From Methylobacter sp. (GTDB lineage: Bacteria; Pseudomonadota; Gammaproteobacteria; Methylococcales; Methylomonadaceae), in the NCBI GenBank assembly GCA_026399025.1, contig JAPLRU010000073.1, positions 1-64,000 on the forward strand: a DNA stretch of 64,000 bases, in the 5' to 3' direction. The translations under genes and the position numbers were made by a program. The notes beneath the pieces are model-generated. The model saw only the letters and a program-made list of their open reading frames with translations. It was not told where the DNA came from and ran no database searches. Below are positions 17,136 through 26,037 of the stretch, in pieces (positions within the stretch are counted from its first letter, which is position 1; every line of letters begins with the position of its first letter).

Positions 17136-17819
17136 TTAACTCAAACTCATTTTTAAAGCTGCCGCAGTGGGCAACGGGGTTAAGGTAATGGCTAAAAATA
17201 AAATGGCGCACATCATCGATGTGTGTCCGGAAATGGGCAAACCGCTCATCGCGGCATCAACCGCGCCGCCGGCAAAAATCAAAATCGGCACATACAACGG
17301 CAACACTAAAATCGCCAACAACGCGCCGCCTTTGCGCAGGCCCAAGGTTAATGCCACGGCAATGCCGCCGATTAAACTCAACACCGGCATTCCGAGTAAT
17401 AAGGTCAGTAATAAAACGCCGATTACGTCGCTGTCCATATGCAGCATCAGCCCCATTAACGGCGCGATAAATAACAGCGGCACGCTTGATACTAACCAAT
17501 GCGCGGTTACTTTCGCCAACACTAAAACCGACAGCGGATGGGGCGTCATCACCATCAATTCCAAACTACCGTCGTCGTAATCGGCGCGAAATAAATTATC
17601 AATCGACATTAACGAAGCCAATAGCGCCGCGACCCAGATAATCGCGGGCGCAATCCGTTTTAACAGCGCGATTTCCGCCCCCAACGCTAACGGAAATAAA
17701 GTAATCACCATCACAAAAAATGCCAGCGGATTTATCAATTCGGCGCGCTGACGATAAGCAAGCAGTAAATCGCGTTTGATTACCGCGCCAAGCGCCTGGA
17801 ATAAAGATGACTGTTTCAT
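17136..17819 (-). CDS. ccmB: haem exporter ABC permease CcmB
   Basis: 227 residues, six membrane helices, family pattern IKRDLLLAYRQRAELINPLAFFVMVITLFPLALG at the start. It is the membrane partner of the CcmA ATPase; the CcmAB pair drives release of haem-loaded CcmE. It overlaps ccmA by 4 bases and ends 2 bases before the ccmC start. Confidence 0.95.
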   Translation of the reverse strand: MKQSSLFQALGAVIKRDLLLAYRQRAELINPLAFFVMVITLFPLALGAEIALLKRIAPAIIWVAALLASLMSIDNLFRADYDDGSLELMVMTPHPLSVLVLAKVTAHWLVSSVPLLFIAPLMGLMLHMDSDVIGVLLLTLLLGMPVLSLIGGIAVALTLGLRKGGALLAILVLPLYVPILIFAGGAVDAAMSGLPISGHTSMMCAILFLAITLTPLPTAAALKMSLS

Positions 17820-18427
17820 AAGTGAATTTTTTGCAGCAAAGTGTGTGGAATAGCGGTGTTGTGATGTGAAGTCATAATCGTCAAACCACCTTGGCTGACA
17901 TGATTTTCAATGAATTTTTCAAATAATTTAATACTCGCGCGATCCAATGAGGTAAACGGTTCATCGAGAATCCACAGCGCTTTGCGGGTGCAAAGCAAGC
18001 GTGCCAACGCTAAACGCCGACGCTGTCCCGCCGACATAAAACGCACTAATGTTTGTTGATAACCGTCCAAACCGACGTGTTCCAGCGCATCGTCAATCGT
18101 CAATGCGGTAGACGCCAATGCTTGGGCGTAACGCAAATTTTCTTCGGCAGTGAGTGTGTCTTTCAAGCCATTATGGTGTCCGATATAGGCCGTATCCCGA
18201 TAAAACTCCTGTGCGTCGTCAAGCGCGTCGTCATTCCAAAATAAATCGCCGGTATCGGGTTTGCGAAAGCCGGTCAAAATGCGTAACAACGACGTTTTAC
18301 CCGCGCCATTCGCGCCTTCAATAAGCAAAACCTGTCCGCTGTTTAAGGTAAAACTTAACTCGCTAAACAACACGCGCTCGTCGCGGATGCAAGATAATCG
18401 GTGTGCTTCCAGTTTGTTAGCGTTCAT
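17816..18427 (-). CDS. ccmA: haem exporter ATPase CcmA
   Basis: About 203 residues from MNANKLEAHRL. Walker A GANGAGKTS, ABC signature SAGQRRRLALARL, Walker B LWILDEPFTSLD, and switch His region TSHH are all present. It powers the CcmABC complex. A GTG three codons upstream (18436) is an alternative start; neither has a strong ribosome site, so translation may be coupled to the gene before it. Confidence 0.94.
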   Translation of the reverse strand: MNANKLEAHRLSCIRDERVLFSELSFTLNSGQVLLIEGANGAGKTSLLRILTGFRKPDTGDLFWNDDALDDAQEFYRDTAYIGHHNGLKDTLTAEENLRYAQALASTALTIDDALEHVGLDGYQQTLVRFMSAGQRRRLALARLLCTRKALWILDEPFTSLDRASIKLFEKFIENHVSQGGLTIMTSHHNTAIPHTLLQKIHL

Positions 18428-18464
18428 TAAAACCACGCAGTGTAAGGGTTAAAAAGGGGGGGCA

Positions 18465-18995
18465 TTATAATCCGGTTCGCAAAGCGACTTGCATCGATGT
18501 CCAGATTTCCGCTGTCAATGCGCCAATATGTCGCACGCGAACCGTGCCATTCTTATCGACTAAGTAAGTTTGCGGCAAATTTTGAACATCAAACGGCATC
18601 GCGCTTGCCATTGCCCCGTCAAACATAATCGCGGCAAACGGATTGCCTTGTTGCTTCAAATACGCCCGTGCATTGTCTAAATCGTCTTGATAATCCACAC
18701 CGTAAATCGTCACGCCTTGTTCCGCGAGTTGTTTTAACAATTGGTGTTCACTACGGCACGGCGCACACCATGAAGCCCAAACATTTATCAGCGCCGGTGT
18801 TTTAAAATCCGCGCTATGCAAAATAATTTCGGTGTTTTCCAGCGAAGGCAAATCAACGGAAGGCATTTTTTTTCCGATTAAACGCGACGGACTTTGATTC
18901 GGGTTATAGCTTAAACCGTAAGCGTACATCGCGCCCAACAGCACAATCAAAATAATCGGCAAGGCCAATAATAAACGCGGTTCAGGCTTTATCAT
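18465..18995 (-). CDS. TlpA/CcmG-like membrane-anchored thioredoxin
   Basis: 176 residues. Anchor helix (9-27), then a thioredoxin fold with WASWCAPC and a cis-Pro at LPQTYLVDKNGTV. It is a paralogue of the CcmG at 11914: both share the SPSRLIGK or SPLIGK lead-in and the same fold. It sits between the 16-haem cytochrome (4-base overlap) and ccmA (about 37 bases), so it may serve the reduction of haem-binding Cys in these multihaem proteins or help fold the NHL cytochrome. Confidence 0.88.
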   Translation of the reverse strand: MIKPEPRLLLALPIILIVLLGAMYAYGLSYNPNQSPSRLIGKKMPSVDLPSLENTEIILHSADFKTPALINVWASWCAPCRSEHQLLKQLAEQGVTIYGVDYQDDLDNARAYLKQQGNPFAAIMFDGAMASAMPFDVQNLPQTYLVDKNGTVRVRHIGALTAEIWTSMQVALRTGL

Positions 18996-21892
18996 TGCAG
19001 ATAATCCACAACGTGACGCACTTTTTCCTTATCGTGAAAATATTTGAATTTCGGCAACGCATTCATGCCGTGACAATCCACGCAAAATGTATCTTTCACG
19101 CCCTCGGTTCGCAAAAAGCTATTCAACGGCGAACCTTCCACATTATCCGTTTGCCCCAGCGATAAAATCGATTTTGGTTTTGATTGCAGCGCGTTTTTAC
19201 TGATTCTTGCATTCCAAAAATGTGGCTCGTGGCAAGTTTTGCAGGCGATTTGTCCAAAGTCATCGATGTCTTCCTTGGCATTTAAAAGCGGCAGAACTTT
19301 TTTATCCGAACGCAACACCATGTCTTTGTGCGGATGATTAAAAAATTTCACGATTTTCTTTTCCGCGATGCCGTTTTTTTGATGACAGTTAATACACAAC
19401 TTATCTTCACGCAATGCGCTGTGTTGCAATTCCCGGTCGGCGAAATCCTCGACCACCGATTTCACTAGAAACAAATGCGGCGGATTTTTATTGCCTTGGT
19501 GCAAACTGTGACATGAACCGCAAACGCCGCTTTGAGACGGTTTTTCGTCGAATTGATTAGGTTTGTTTTTCGCCGTGATTCGCAAATCGTGGTCGCTGCC
19601 GACAATCGCCTGCTTACCTTGATGACAATGCGAGCAAAGTTCACCGTTTTTATAATGCTCAACCAGCGCGGGCGTATCAGGTTTTCCGTCATGCACGGCG
19701 TGACAGGTCAGGCAACCGACTTCTTTGGTCTTTTTGCCTGGGACAATTTCAACTTCGTCGTCCATTTTTACATTCACAGGATGCACGCCTTTTTGCTTGG
19801 CATCGTCTTTATCTTTGGCATGTTGGCGTTGATGGCAGGTTTTACACAACGATTCGGCATCTTTGATACCGTTGTCAAGCAACGCGGTTCCCGGATTTCC
19901 GGAATGCACATTGTGGCAACTTTGACAGCTTACAAAGGTCACCGGTTTATCGTTTTGCTTCATCGCTTGGTCAGGTTTTACGTTGCTGGGATGAATGCCT
20001 TTGTGACGCGCATCCGCTTTGTTTTTCGAGGCTTGTTTAGTGTGACAAGTTTCACAAAGCGCATCCGAAGTTGGATATTTTTTCTCAAGCAAGGTTGAAC
20101 CGAGTTTGCCGCCGTGGACAACGTGGCAGGTTTGGCAACTGACAAAATCAACATTTTTGCCGTCTTTTTGCATTGGCGTCGGATGTTTTTTCGAGTCAGG
20201 TTTGATATTGACAGGATGTACGCCTTTTTTATGCGCGTCTTTTTCATTTTCAGAGGCTTGCCTTTGGTGACATGCCAGACACAACGCCGCTTTTTCATTT
20301 TCCAAAACCGTCAACGCGCCATTATCGAAACCGCCGTGGATTTGATGGCAGGTTTGGCACAGCATTTCGTTTTGACCGCCTAAAACGCCACCATTTTTGA
20401 GCAATGAATTCGGTAAACCCTGTTGTTGTAATTTCGTTTCCGTTGCAAAACCCAGCGCATTTTTTTCCGGCGGCACGGCTAATTTAATCGCTAATGGATG
20501 ATTTACACCGCGATTTTTGGTTTCCTTTTCACGGGCGTTTTTAGCTTTCGATTCGTGACATTTCTCGCACAAATCGCCGTTTTTATTCGGGACACGAAGC
20601 CAGGCATTACCGTGTTCTTTATAAAGCGTTTCATTCGCCAAAACGCCGCCCTCCTTTGCAAGGGGGGGCAATTTAGTGTGCGGCGTGTGACAACTCGTGC
20701 AATTCAAATCATTATGTTCGCCATGCGGAAAATCGTTGGCTAATTTATCGGTACGTTTTTCGACAAAACGCTGTTTTTTTAATTCTTCATCGTCATAAAC
20801 GCTCGAATGTTGTTTGTTGGTACCGATCCGCAAACGGGAATCCACTATCGCGCCATTATGACAGCTATAACACATCATCAACGAGCCATCGGGCAAAACG
20901 CCGTTTTTATCCGATTGCGCGGTTTCTTTCCGCCACGACAAATGACAGGCTAAGCAGTTTTTTTGGGACGGTTCAACAGGCGCCGCGTTATTTTTGGCAG
21001 GGGGTAAAAAACTCGGGTTTATCGAAAATTCGACAATGCGATTGGCCAATGTTTCAGCCACGAAAAGTTTGTTATCCCGCCACGCCAACGAAGTCGGTGA
21101 TTGTAAAATGACCGTTTTGCCGTTGCTGTCGAGCATCTCACCCAACGCTTCGCCATTTTTGAACACTTTAATCGTGCCGAAATAGCTGTCGCTGATAAAC
21201 AGCACATCGTTTTTAGTGTCTATTGCAAGCCCATTAGGGCGAAATAAAGACAGTTTATCGGTGCCGAATGTGCCAATCGCGGTGAAGAAACGGCCGTTTT
21301 TATCAAACTGTTGAATGCGTGAATTCATAATATCGACAACGTACAAATAACCGTCGCGGTCGAATGCCATTTGATAGGGATATTGAAATTCGCCGTCCAT
21401 TTCACCGCGCCGGCCAAAACACGCTAACGCGGAATTTTTTACTAAATCGAAACGGCAAATCCGATGATTGGCACGGTCCGCCCAATAAATCACTTCCTCA
21501 TAAACAGCGATTGCGACAGGTTCAGGCGGATTTTTACTGTCGGCAGTTTGAGACACATCGATTTTTTGGCTGAGTTTTCCAAAATTATCAAAACGCGAAA
21601 GTTCCCGTTTTATCGGATTTGCCAACCAAATAGCGTTTTTATAGCTAAAAACGCTTAACGCTGCGCCCTGGTTATCGATCACTGAATTGTCGATATGCAA
21701 ACCCCGATTATCCAAAAACACCATGTGTTCAGCCGAAACCGCCACGCCGACAGGTTGTTGCAAATTTGCCGTTAAAATACGTTGCGCGGTGATCTCTACC
21801 GCCCATGAATTCAATGCGATAAAAAATAAACAAAACGCTAAAAATAAACGGCTAACGCAACATTTCACGAATAGTAATCCGTTGGTCATCAT
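18992..21892 (-). CDS. NHL-repeat multihaem c-type cytochrome (16 CXXCH)
   Basis: About 966 residues from the Met before a clear signal peptide (CCVSRLFLAFCLFFIALNSWA). The first ~280 mature residues are NHL-type beta-propeller repeats (GEFQYPYQMAFDRDGYLYVVD, LFRPNGLAIDTKNDVLFISD). After a linker with KNCLACH come 16 CXXCH motifs in all. The middle carries a tandem unit of about 60-70 residues (KGVHPVNIKPD...SCQTCHVVHGG...LCETCHTKQ) repeated at least three times. Predicted periplasmic or exported electron carrier; the propeller suggests docking to another protein. The longer frame to 22135 adds residues from the preceding gene and is not used. It overlaps the triheme gene upstream by about 40 bases. 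Confidence 0.9.
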   Translation of the reverse strand: MMTNGLLFVKCCVSRLFLAFCLFFIALNSWAVEITAQRILTANLQQPVGVAVSAEHMVFLDNRGLHIDNSVIDNQGAALSVFSYKNAIWLANPIKRELSRFDNFGKLSQKIDVSQTADSKNPPEPVAIAVYEEVIYWADRANHRICRFDLVKNSALACFGRRGEMDGEFQYPYQMAFDRDGYLYVVDIMNSRIQQFDKNGRFFTAIGTFGTDKLSLFRPNGLAIDTKNDVLFISDSYFGTIKVFKNGEALGEMLDSNGKTVILQSPTSLAWRDNKLFVAETLANRIVEFSINPSFLPPAKNNAAPVEPSQKNCLACHLSWRKETAQSDKNGVLPDGSLMMCYSCHNGAIVDSRLRIGTNKQHSSVYDDEELKKQRFVEKRTDKLANDFPHGEHNDLNCTSCHTPHTKLPPLAKEGGVLANETLYKEHGNAWLRVPNKNGDLCEKCHESKAKNAREKETKNRGVNHPLAIKLAVPPEKNALGFATETKLQQQGLPNSLLKNGGVLGGQNEMLCQTCHQIHGGFDNGALTVLENEKAALCLACHQRQASENEKDAHKKGVHPVNIKPDSKKHPTPMQKDGKNVDFVSCQTCHVVHGGKLGSTLLEKKYPTSDALCETCHTKQASKNKADARHKGIHPSNVKPDQAMKQNDKPVTFVSCQSCHNVHSGNPGTALLDNGIKDAESLCKTCHQRQHAKDKDDAKQKGVHPVNVKMDDEVEIVPGKKTKEVGCLTCHAVHDGKPDTPALVEHYKNGELCSHCHQGKQAIVGSDHDLRITAKNKPNQFDEKPSQSGVCGSCHSLHQGNKNPPHLFLVKSVVEDFADRELQHSALREDKLCINCHQKNGIAEKKIVKFFNHPHKDMVLRSDKKVLPLLNAKEDIDDFGQIACKTCHEPHFWNARISKNALQSKPKSILSLGQTDNVEGSPLNSFLRTEGVKDTFCVDCHGMNALPKFKYFHDKEKVRHVVDYLQ

Positions 21893-22631
21893 TTTTATAA
21901 TGCTGTAAAAAGCGTGGAATAATATGTGTGGTAATCGCCTGCACTTGTTCCGGCGTTGCGCCGTGCCGGGCGAAATCGAGTTTTGATTTTTTATCGTCGT
22001 GGCATTCCTGACAAGCTGTGCCTTGATGGGTTTGCTCGGTTTTTTGCCACAATAATGGCGCGTGGATTTTTGCGTGCAAAGCCGCTTTTTCAGTGTCAGT
22101 CGCCTGTTTCCAACGCGCTGCGATTTGTTGTGCAAATTCGTCGCTTTTCAGCAAAAAAATGCGCCGATTATTCAAGAACGGCGCAATTTTCGGATTCATC
22201 GGACGCGGGTTTTCATTGTCGATATTTTTGCCAATGCGTAATTCACCCGAAACGAACTGCTCCTTTTCCATATCGAACCAGTCGTAAGTCAGCATTTTAT
22301 TTTCGTAATGACAGGTTTCGCAGGCGATAAAACGAACATGCATATTGTTAAAGGTGCGGGTTCGCAACGCTTTTTTGTGCGGCAAGGGCGTGTGACAGGT
22401 TTGGCAAAAACTTTGCGGGGCGGTTTCCAACTCACCTGTTTGTTTATGAAAGGGCGGAATCACCAGTTTTTCGTGAATTTCACTATCTTTGTGCTCACGC
22501 AGTTTTTTTGCCGATAATTCGATAGCGTTTTGAGTCAAAACCGCATTTTCGATGTGCTGTTGATGCAATGGGATTTCTGACGCAAACGCTGATTTAACGA
22601 CAAATAAAAACACTAAAAAATACAGTTTCAT
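21852..22631 (-). CDS. triheme c-type cytochrome
   Basis: 259 residues from MKLYFLVFLFVVKSAFASE, a clean signal peptide. CXXCH motifs: FCQTCH, ACETCH and ACQECH. The rest is helical and charged, with no family recognised. The frame stays open upstream to 22793, but that extension is encoded by an inserted palindromic repeat, so the second Met is the better start. It sits between the membrane-anchored cytochrome and the NHL cytochrome in the series. Confidence 0.85.
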   Translation of the reverse strand: MKLYFLVFLFVVKSAFASEIPLHQQHIENAVLTQNAIELSAKKLREHKDSEIHEKLVIPPFHKQTGELETAPQSFCQTCHTPLPHKKALRTRTFNNMHVRFIACETCHYENKMLTYDWFDMEKEQFVSGELRIGKNIDNENPRPMNPKIAPFLNNRRIFLLKSDEFAQQIAARWKQATDTEKAALHAKIHAPLLWQKTEQTHQGTACQECHDDKKSKLDFARHGATPEQVQAITTHIIPRFLQHYKNDDQRITIREMLR

Positions 22632-22789
22632 GACTTTTCCTTGCCTTGAACCGATTTTTAATGCTGGTGCATCGTTCCCACGCTCCGGCGTGGGAACGCA
22701 GTGGTAGACGCTCCAGAGTCCCGCAACGCTGGAGCGTTGCGGACTGAATTCCCACGCCGGAGCGTGGGAACTATAAAAAAAATACAGAT
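22632..22789. repeat. REP-type palindromic repeat inserted between cytochrome genes
   Basis: Contains the hairpins CGTTCCCACGCTCC/GGCGTGGGAACG and TTCCCACGCCGGAGCGTGGGAA around a central CGCAACGCTGGAGCGTTGCG palindrome. The outer sequence on both sides (about 22611-22660 and 22780-22825) is an imperfect ~45-base direct repeat containing CCTT..CTTGAACCGATTTTT and the beginning of the triheme gene. Related palindromes lie at 35480, 50167 and 50741. Confidence 0.75.
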
Positions 22790-24076
22790 TCATGATTTTT
22801 CCTTATCTTGAACCGATTTTTCAAAGCGTTTTTTAATCTTGGCCCACACGCTTTCTTTCTTTTTCGGTTTTGAACCGATGATAATGCGTTGAAATCTCTC
22901 CGCACCCACTATTGAATTATTGTTGTTTTTGTTCAATTTACCCGCGTCGCCAAACATACTCCAGGCAATGCTTGCTACACCAAATACGAGGGTAAATGAA
23001 CCAAGAATAGCCGCGAGTTTGTACCAAATCGATAATGCTTTAAACGCGGCAAAATCAGGTTTTAAAATATCTTCCAGCTTCGTTTCGATACCCAAACCCA
23101 AGGTGGCGACGCTGTGCATTTCGGAATTTAAAAAACCGTTATTCGCCACGCTTTTAGAATAATCTTTGTGGCAGTTCGATTGTCCGCAGGTTTCTTTTAA
23201 ATGTACGGGATTCACTGACGAATTTGCGTCTTCGTCACGTTTAATGCCGTGATGCAAGCCTGTTGGCGCGTGACAATCGACACAGGATGCGCCGTGTAAA
23301 CCGCCATCTTTCAACAATCGCCCGTGTAAGGTTTTATCGTAGCTTTCGGTCGAATGAATAAACTCCAAGCTCACCGCTTTTTTCTCTTTTGTTAGCGGGT
23401 CTTCCTGTTCAACTTTCGCCATTTTTTCGGTGTTGCCGTGGCAATCGATGCATAATTTATTCGACACATTTTTGTTCAAATGATTGCCGATATAACGGCG
23501 CAAAATGTGACCGCTAAATTGATTACGCCACGCATCGCCTTCATGGCAAGTGCCGCATTCCGCATCGTTGTGTGAAAATTCTTTTTTGAAGGCGTCCATT
23601 TGCGAGGCGGCAATGTAGGGCGCGTTATCGTGACAACGCCGACACGACGGCAATGCCGAATCGGAATCTTCTTTTATGCGATTTCCCGCCGCGAAATCTT
23701 TACTCACCCCTTTGCCGTGCGCGGATTTTTCAAATTCTTTGGCAATATCCTTGTGCGTGAAGGCTTTACCGTTTGAAGGTTCTTTGACGTGACAGGTTTC
23801 GCCGCAATCCACCAAACCGTCTTTTTCCTCGTGCGGATAATCGGTAATTTTCCGATGGCAATCCTTACACGGCACAGAACCATGCAACGAACCGTAATAA
23901 TCGGATTTTAAAATTGAAGCCGAACGAATTTGCCCTTGCTTATCGATATATTTCAAATCAGGCAAGCCGTGACATGAAAAACACCCGTCAGGATCGGGAT
24001 GGCGTTTATCGGCAAAAGCGGCATTGCAAAAAATCAGCAATAACACTGAGTAAAAGAGACTAAAACGATTCATCAA
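22790..24076 (-). CDS. membrane-anchored multihaem c-type cytochrome
   Basis: 428 residues: signal peptide (to about AFA, 22), periplasmic haem domain, one membrane helix near 347-371 (LAAILGSFTLVFGVASIAW), and a basic cytoplasmic tail rich in Lys. Haem motifs: six CXXCH (GCFSCH, PCKDCH, SCRRCH, ECGTCH, LCIDCH, SCVDCH), one CX3CH (CGETCH) and one CX4CH (CGQSNCH). It overlaps the polyferredoxin gene upstream by 4 bases. The arrangement suggests it takes electrons from the membrane polyferredoxin or quinol and passes them to the soluble cytochromes encoded beside it. Confidence 0.88.
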   Translation of the reverse strand: MMNRFSLFYSVLLLIFCNAAFADKRHPDPDGCFSCHGLPDLKYIDKQGQIRSASILKSDYYGSLHGSVPCKDCHRKITDYPHEEKDGLVDCGETCHVKEPSNGKAFTHKDIAKEFEKSAHGKGVSKDFAAGNRIKEDSDSALPSCRRCHDNAPYIAASQMDAFKKEFSHNDAECGTCHEGDAWRNQFSGHILRRYIGNHLNKNVSNKLCIDCHGNTEKMAKVEQEDPLTKEKKAVSLEFIHSTESYDKTLHGRLLKDGGLHGASCVDCHAPTGLHHGIKRDEDANSSVNPVHLKETCGQSNCHKDYSKSVANNGFLNSEMHSVATLGLGIETKLEDILKPDFAAFKALSIWYKLAAILGSFTLVFGVASIAWSMFGDAGKLNKNNNNSIVGAERFQRIIIGSKPKKKESVWAKIKKRFEKSVQDKEKS

Positions 24077-25125
24077 TGCACAACTAGCGCAAAGGTGAAG
24101 GCGGTTAAGAACCCTAACAGCATCGCCGCGTTAATCACCCGCGGCCACGAAATCGTTTGCACGGGGGTGACTTTGGCTACAAAACGCGGTTTAAAGGTAA
24201 TCACTTGCCAATCGGGGTCGGGGAAAATTTCAGTGCCTTTTTTTACACGTTTAGGTTCTTTATGGCGCGAAGCGGTTGTCCATTCAATCGCATTCCAATC
24301 GCACACATCGACGCATTCGTGACAATCCATGCACGATGATTGTTCGACGGTGGCGATTTTATCAATCATTTTGATGGCACCGCACATACAGTTTCGCGCA
24401 CAAATATTGCAACCCGTGCAACGTTCCTTGGCGACGCGAATACGGTGGGTACTGCGAAAACGTGAGCCGAAACTGTTGACCATGCCGTCAATTGCGCCGA
24501 TCGGACACATAAATTGGCAATAGGCGCGGCCTTTACTGGAGAAAAAGCCGAGCAATAAAAGTAACGATAAATTCACCAAGCCGACTGCCGAGAAAATAAA
24601 GGCTAAGCCTCCCGCGCCGCCCGACATCGCCTCGACTAAACGCGGCACGGTGATGAAATTACATAAGGTGCAGGCACTCACGCCGATTGCAGGCAAGACG
24701 ATTAAATAAGTGCCTAAATAGCTGTAACGGATTTGAAATTGCGGCAGCCAACGGTATTCGATTTTCCAACGGTCATTCAATAAACGACTGACCAGTTCGC
24801 TAAATCCACCGACAGGACATAAATAACCGCACCAAATTCGTCCGAAAAATAACGTCGTCAGCAAAATTAATCCAAACGCAATCACGCCAATCATTGCCGC
24901 TGAAACATGCGTCGCAAAATCGTCAAGCGACATATTCGGAAAATATAAATAAAACCGGCGCATACACAAACGTCCGCATAAATCGCTGTTGCCCGCGAGT
25001 TTCGGCAAAATCGCCAACGGTGTTAAAAATAAAATGCAGGAAATGAAAATCGTGCTGTAACGAAAACGTTGGACTTTTGGAACGTCACGCCATCTTTGCA
25101 ATGCGGTTTTAACTGGATTTTTCAT
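24073..25125 (-). CDS. NapH/MauN-like membrane 4Fe-4S polyferredoxin
   Basis: 350 residues with about five membrane helices. Two cytoplasmic-loop CX3CP motifs of the NapH family are present (CGYLCPVGG and CQFMCPIGA), then two ferredoxin motifs (CTGCNICARNC and CMDCHECVDVC), and a last helix near the C-terminus. NapH-type proteins move electrons from quinol into periplasmic partners. It lies between the 6-haem cytochrome and the membrane-anchored cytochrome with 3- and 4-base junctions, so it is the likely quinol-side entry of this pathway. Confidence 0.9.
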   Translation of the reverse strand: MKNPVKTALQRWRDVPKVQRFRYSTIFISCILFLTPLAILPKLAGNSDLCGRLCMRRFYLYFPNMSLDDFATHVSAAMIGVIAFGLILLTTLFFGRIWCGYLCPVGGFSELVSRLLNDRWKIEYRWLPQFQIRYSYLGTYLIVLPAIGVSACTLCNFITVPRLVEAMSGGAGGLAFIFSAVGLVNLSLLLLLGFFSSKGRAYCQFMCPIGAIDGMVNSFGSRFRSTHRIRVAKERCTGCNICARNCMCGAIKMIDKIATVEQSSCMDCHECVDVCDWNAIEWTTASRHKEPKRVKKGTEIFPDPDWQVITFKPRFVAKVTPVQTISWPRVINAAMLLGFLTAFTFALVVH

Positions 25126-25128
25126 AAC

Positions 25129-26037
25129 TTAATTCTCAAATTCATGACAACTCAAACATAACGCGCCGTCTTTGGCCGGCAAACGTAATAAAACTTCATT
25201 TTTAATGCGTTGATACGGCGGCAAAGTCGCCGCCAATTTCTCTAAGCGGTCGCGTTTATCGGCTTCAATGACTTCGCTCCAACTGTGTTTTTCATATTCC
25301 ACGCCTTTTTTGGCGTCACCGGGAACTTGTCTGCCGGTCGGATTTTTTGAAGCTAAAACGCCTTCCGGATGCGGGCTGTGACAGGTCACGCAAAGCACTG
25401 CGCCGTTTTCACCAAGCGGCATCCGTATGCCTTTTTCAGTTTCAAGTGTTTTCAAATGTTCTTTCATATTTCGCGCCGAACTTTTTGAATCGGCTGCCAA
25501 TTTGGTGTCGGTATGTTCAACGGCGTTAAAATGCGGCGTTTTTAAATGGCAGGCTAAACACACTTTTTCAACCGGCAAACGTAATTTTGCGTCGGCTAAG
25601 TTACGTTTTTTATCGCGCTGTTCGTTGATTTCACTGTGACAAAACAAACAGTTTGCTTTTTTAAGGGTGCCGTCATCGTTCAGCATAAGGTGAATGTTTG
25701 GGCGTTCATGGGCTTTTTTAGCGTGGCAGTTCGCACAAAATATTTCTAATTTTTTGTAACCGTCTTTGCGTAAAAAATCAGGCGCATTTTTATCGATTTT
25801 GTCATAAGCCGTTTCGGCGATCTTTTCTAAGCCGTGGCACGTTTCACACGTAATTTTGCGTCCCTCTTTTAAAACAAATTCGGCCGGCGGCTGCATTTCG
25901 TCCGACAGTTTCACGTCCACGGCGTGATGCAAATCGGGCAAATGTTTCGATTGCTTATACGATTGCGTTTGCCAATCGGTGTGTTCGTCCGCAAACGCCA
26001 GACTACATATCAGCAATAAAAAAAAACGGATTTTCAT
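25129..26037 (-). CDS. hexaheme c-type cytochrome
   Basis: About 302 residues starting MKIRFFLLLICSLAFADE, a short signal peptide. Six CXXCH motifs: TCETCH, FCANCH, NCLFCH, VCLACH, LCVTCH and LCLSCH (the last very near the C-terminus). Its ATG overlaps the stop of the 8-haem gene (ATGA); a longer frame to 26082 only re-reads that gene. Predicted soluble periplasmic carrier. Confidence 0.88.
   Translation of the reverse strand: MKIRFFLLLICSLAFADEHTDWQTQSYKQSKHLPDLHHAVDVKLSDEMQPPAEFVLKEGRKITCETCHGLEKIAETAYDKIDKNAPDFLRKDGYKKLEIFCANCHAKKAHERPNIHLMLNDDGTLKKANCLFCHSEINEQRDKKRNLADAKLRLPVEKVCLACHLKTPHFNAVEHTDTKLAADSKSSARNMKEHLKTLETEKGIRMPLGENGAVLCVTCHSPHPEGVLASKNPTGRQVPGDAKKGVEYEKHSWSEVIEADKRDRLEKLAATLPPYQRIKNEVLLRLPAKDGALCLSCHEFEN

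Noticed and set aside
21893-22135. Longer start of the NHL cytochrome at 22135
   Set aside because: The extra residues are another frame of the triheme gene, highly basic, and precede rather than form a signal peptide.
22632-22793. Longer start of the triheme cytochrome at 22793
   Set aside because: The added 54 residues are encoded by a palindromic repeat, and the ATG at 22631 directly precedes a clean signal peptide.
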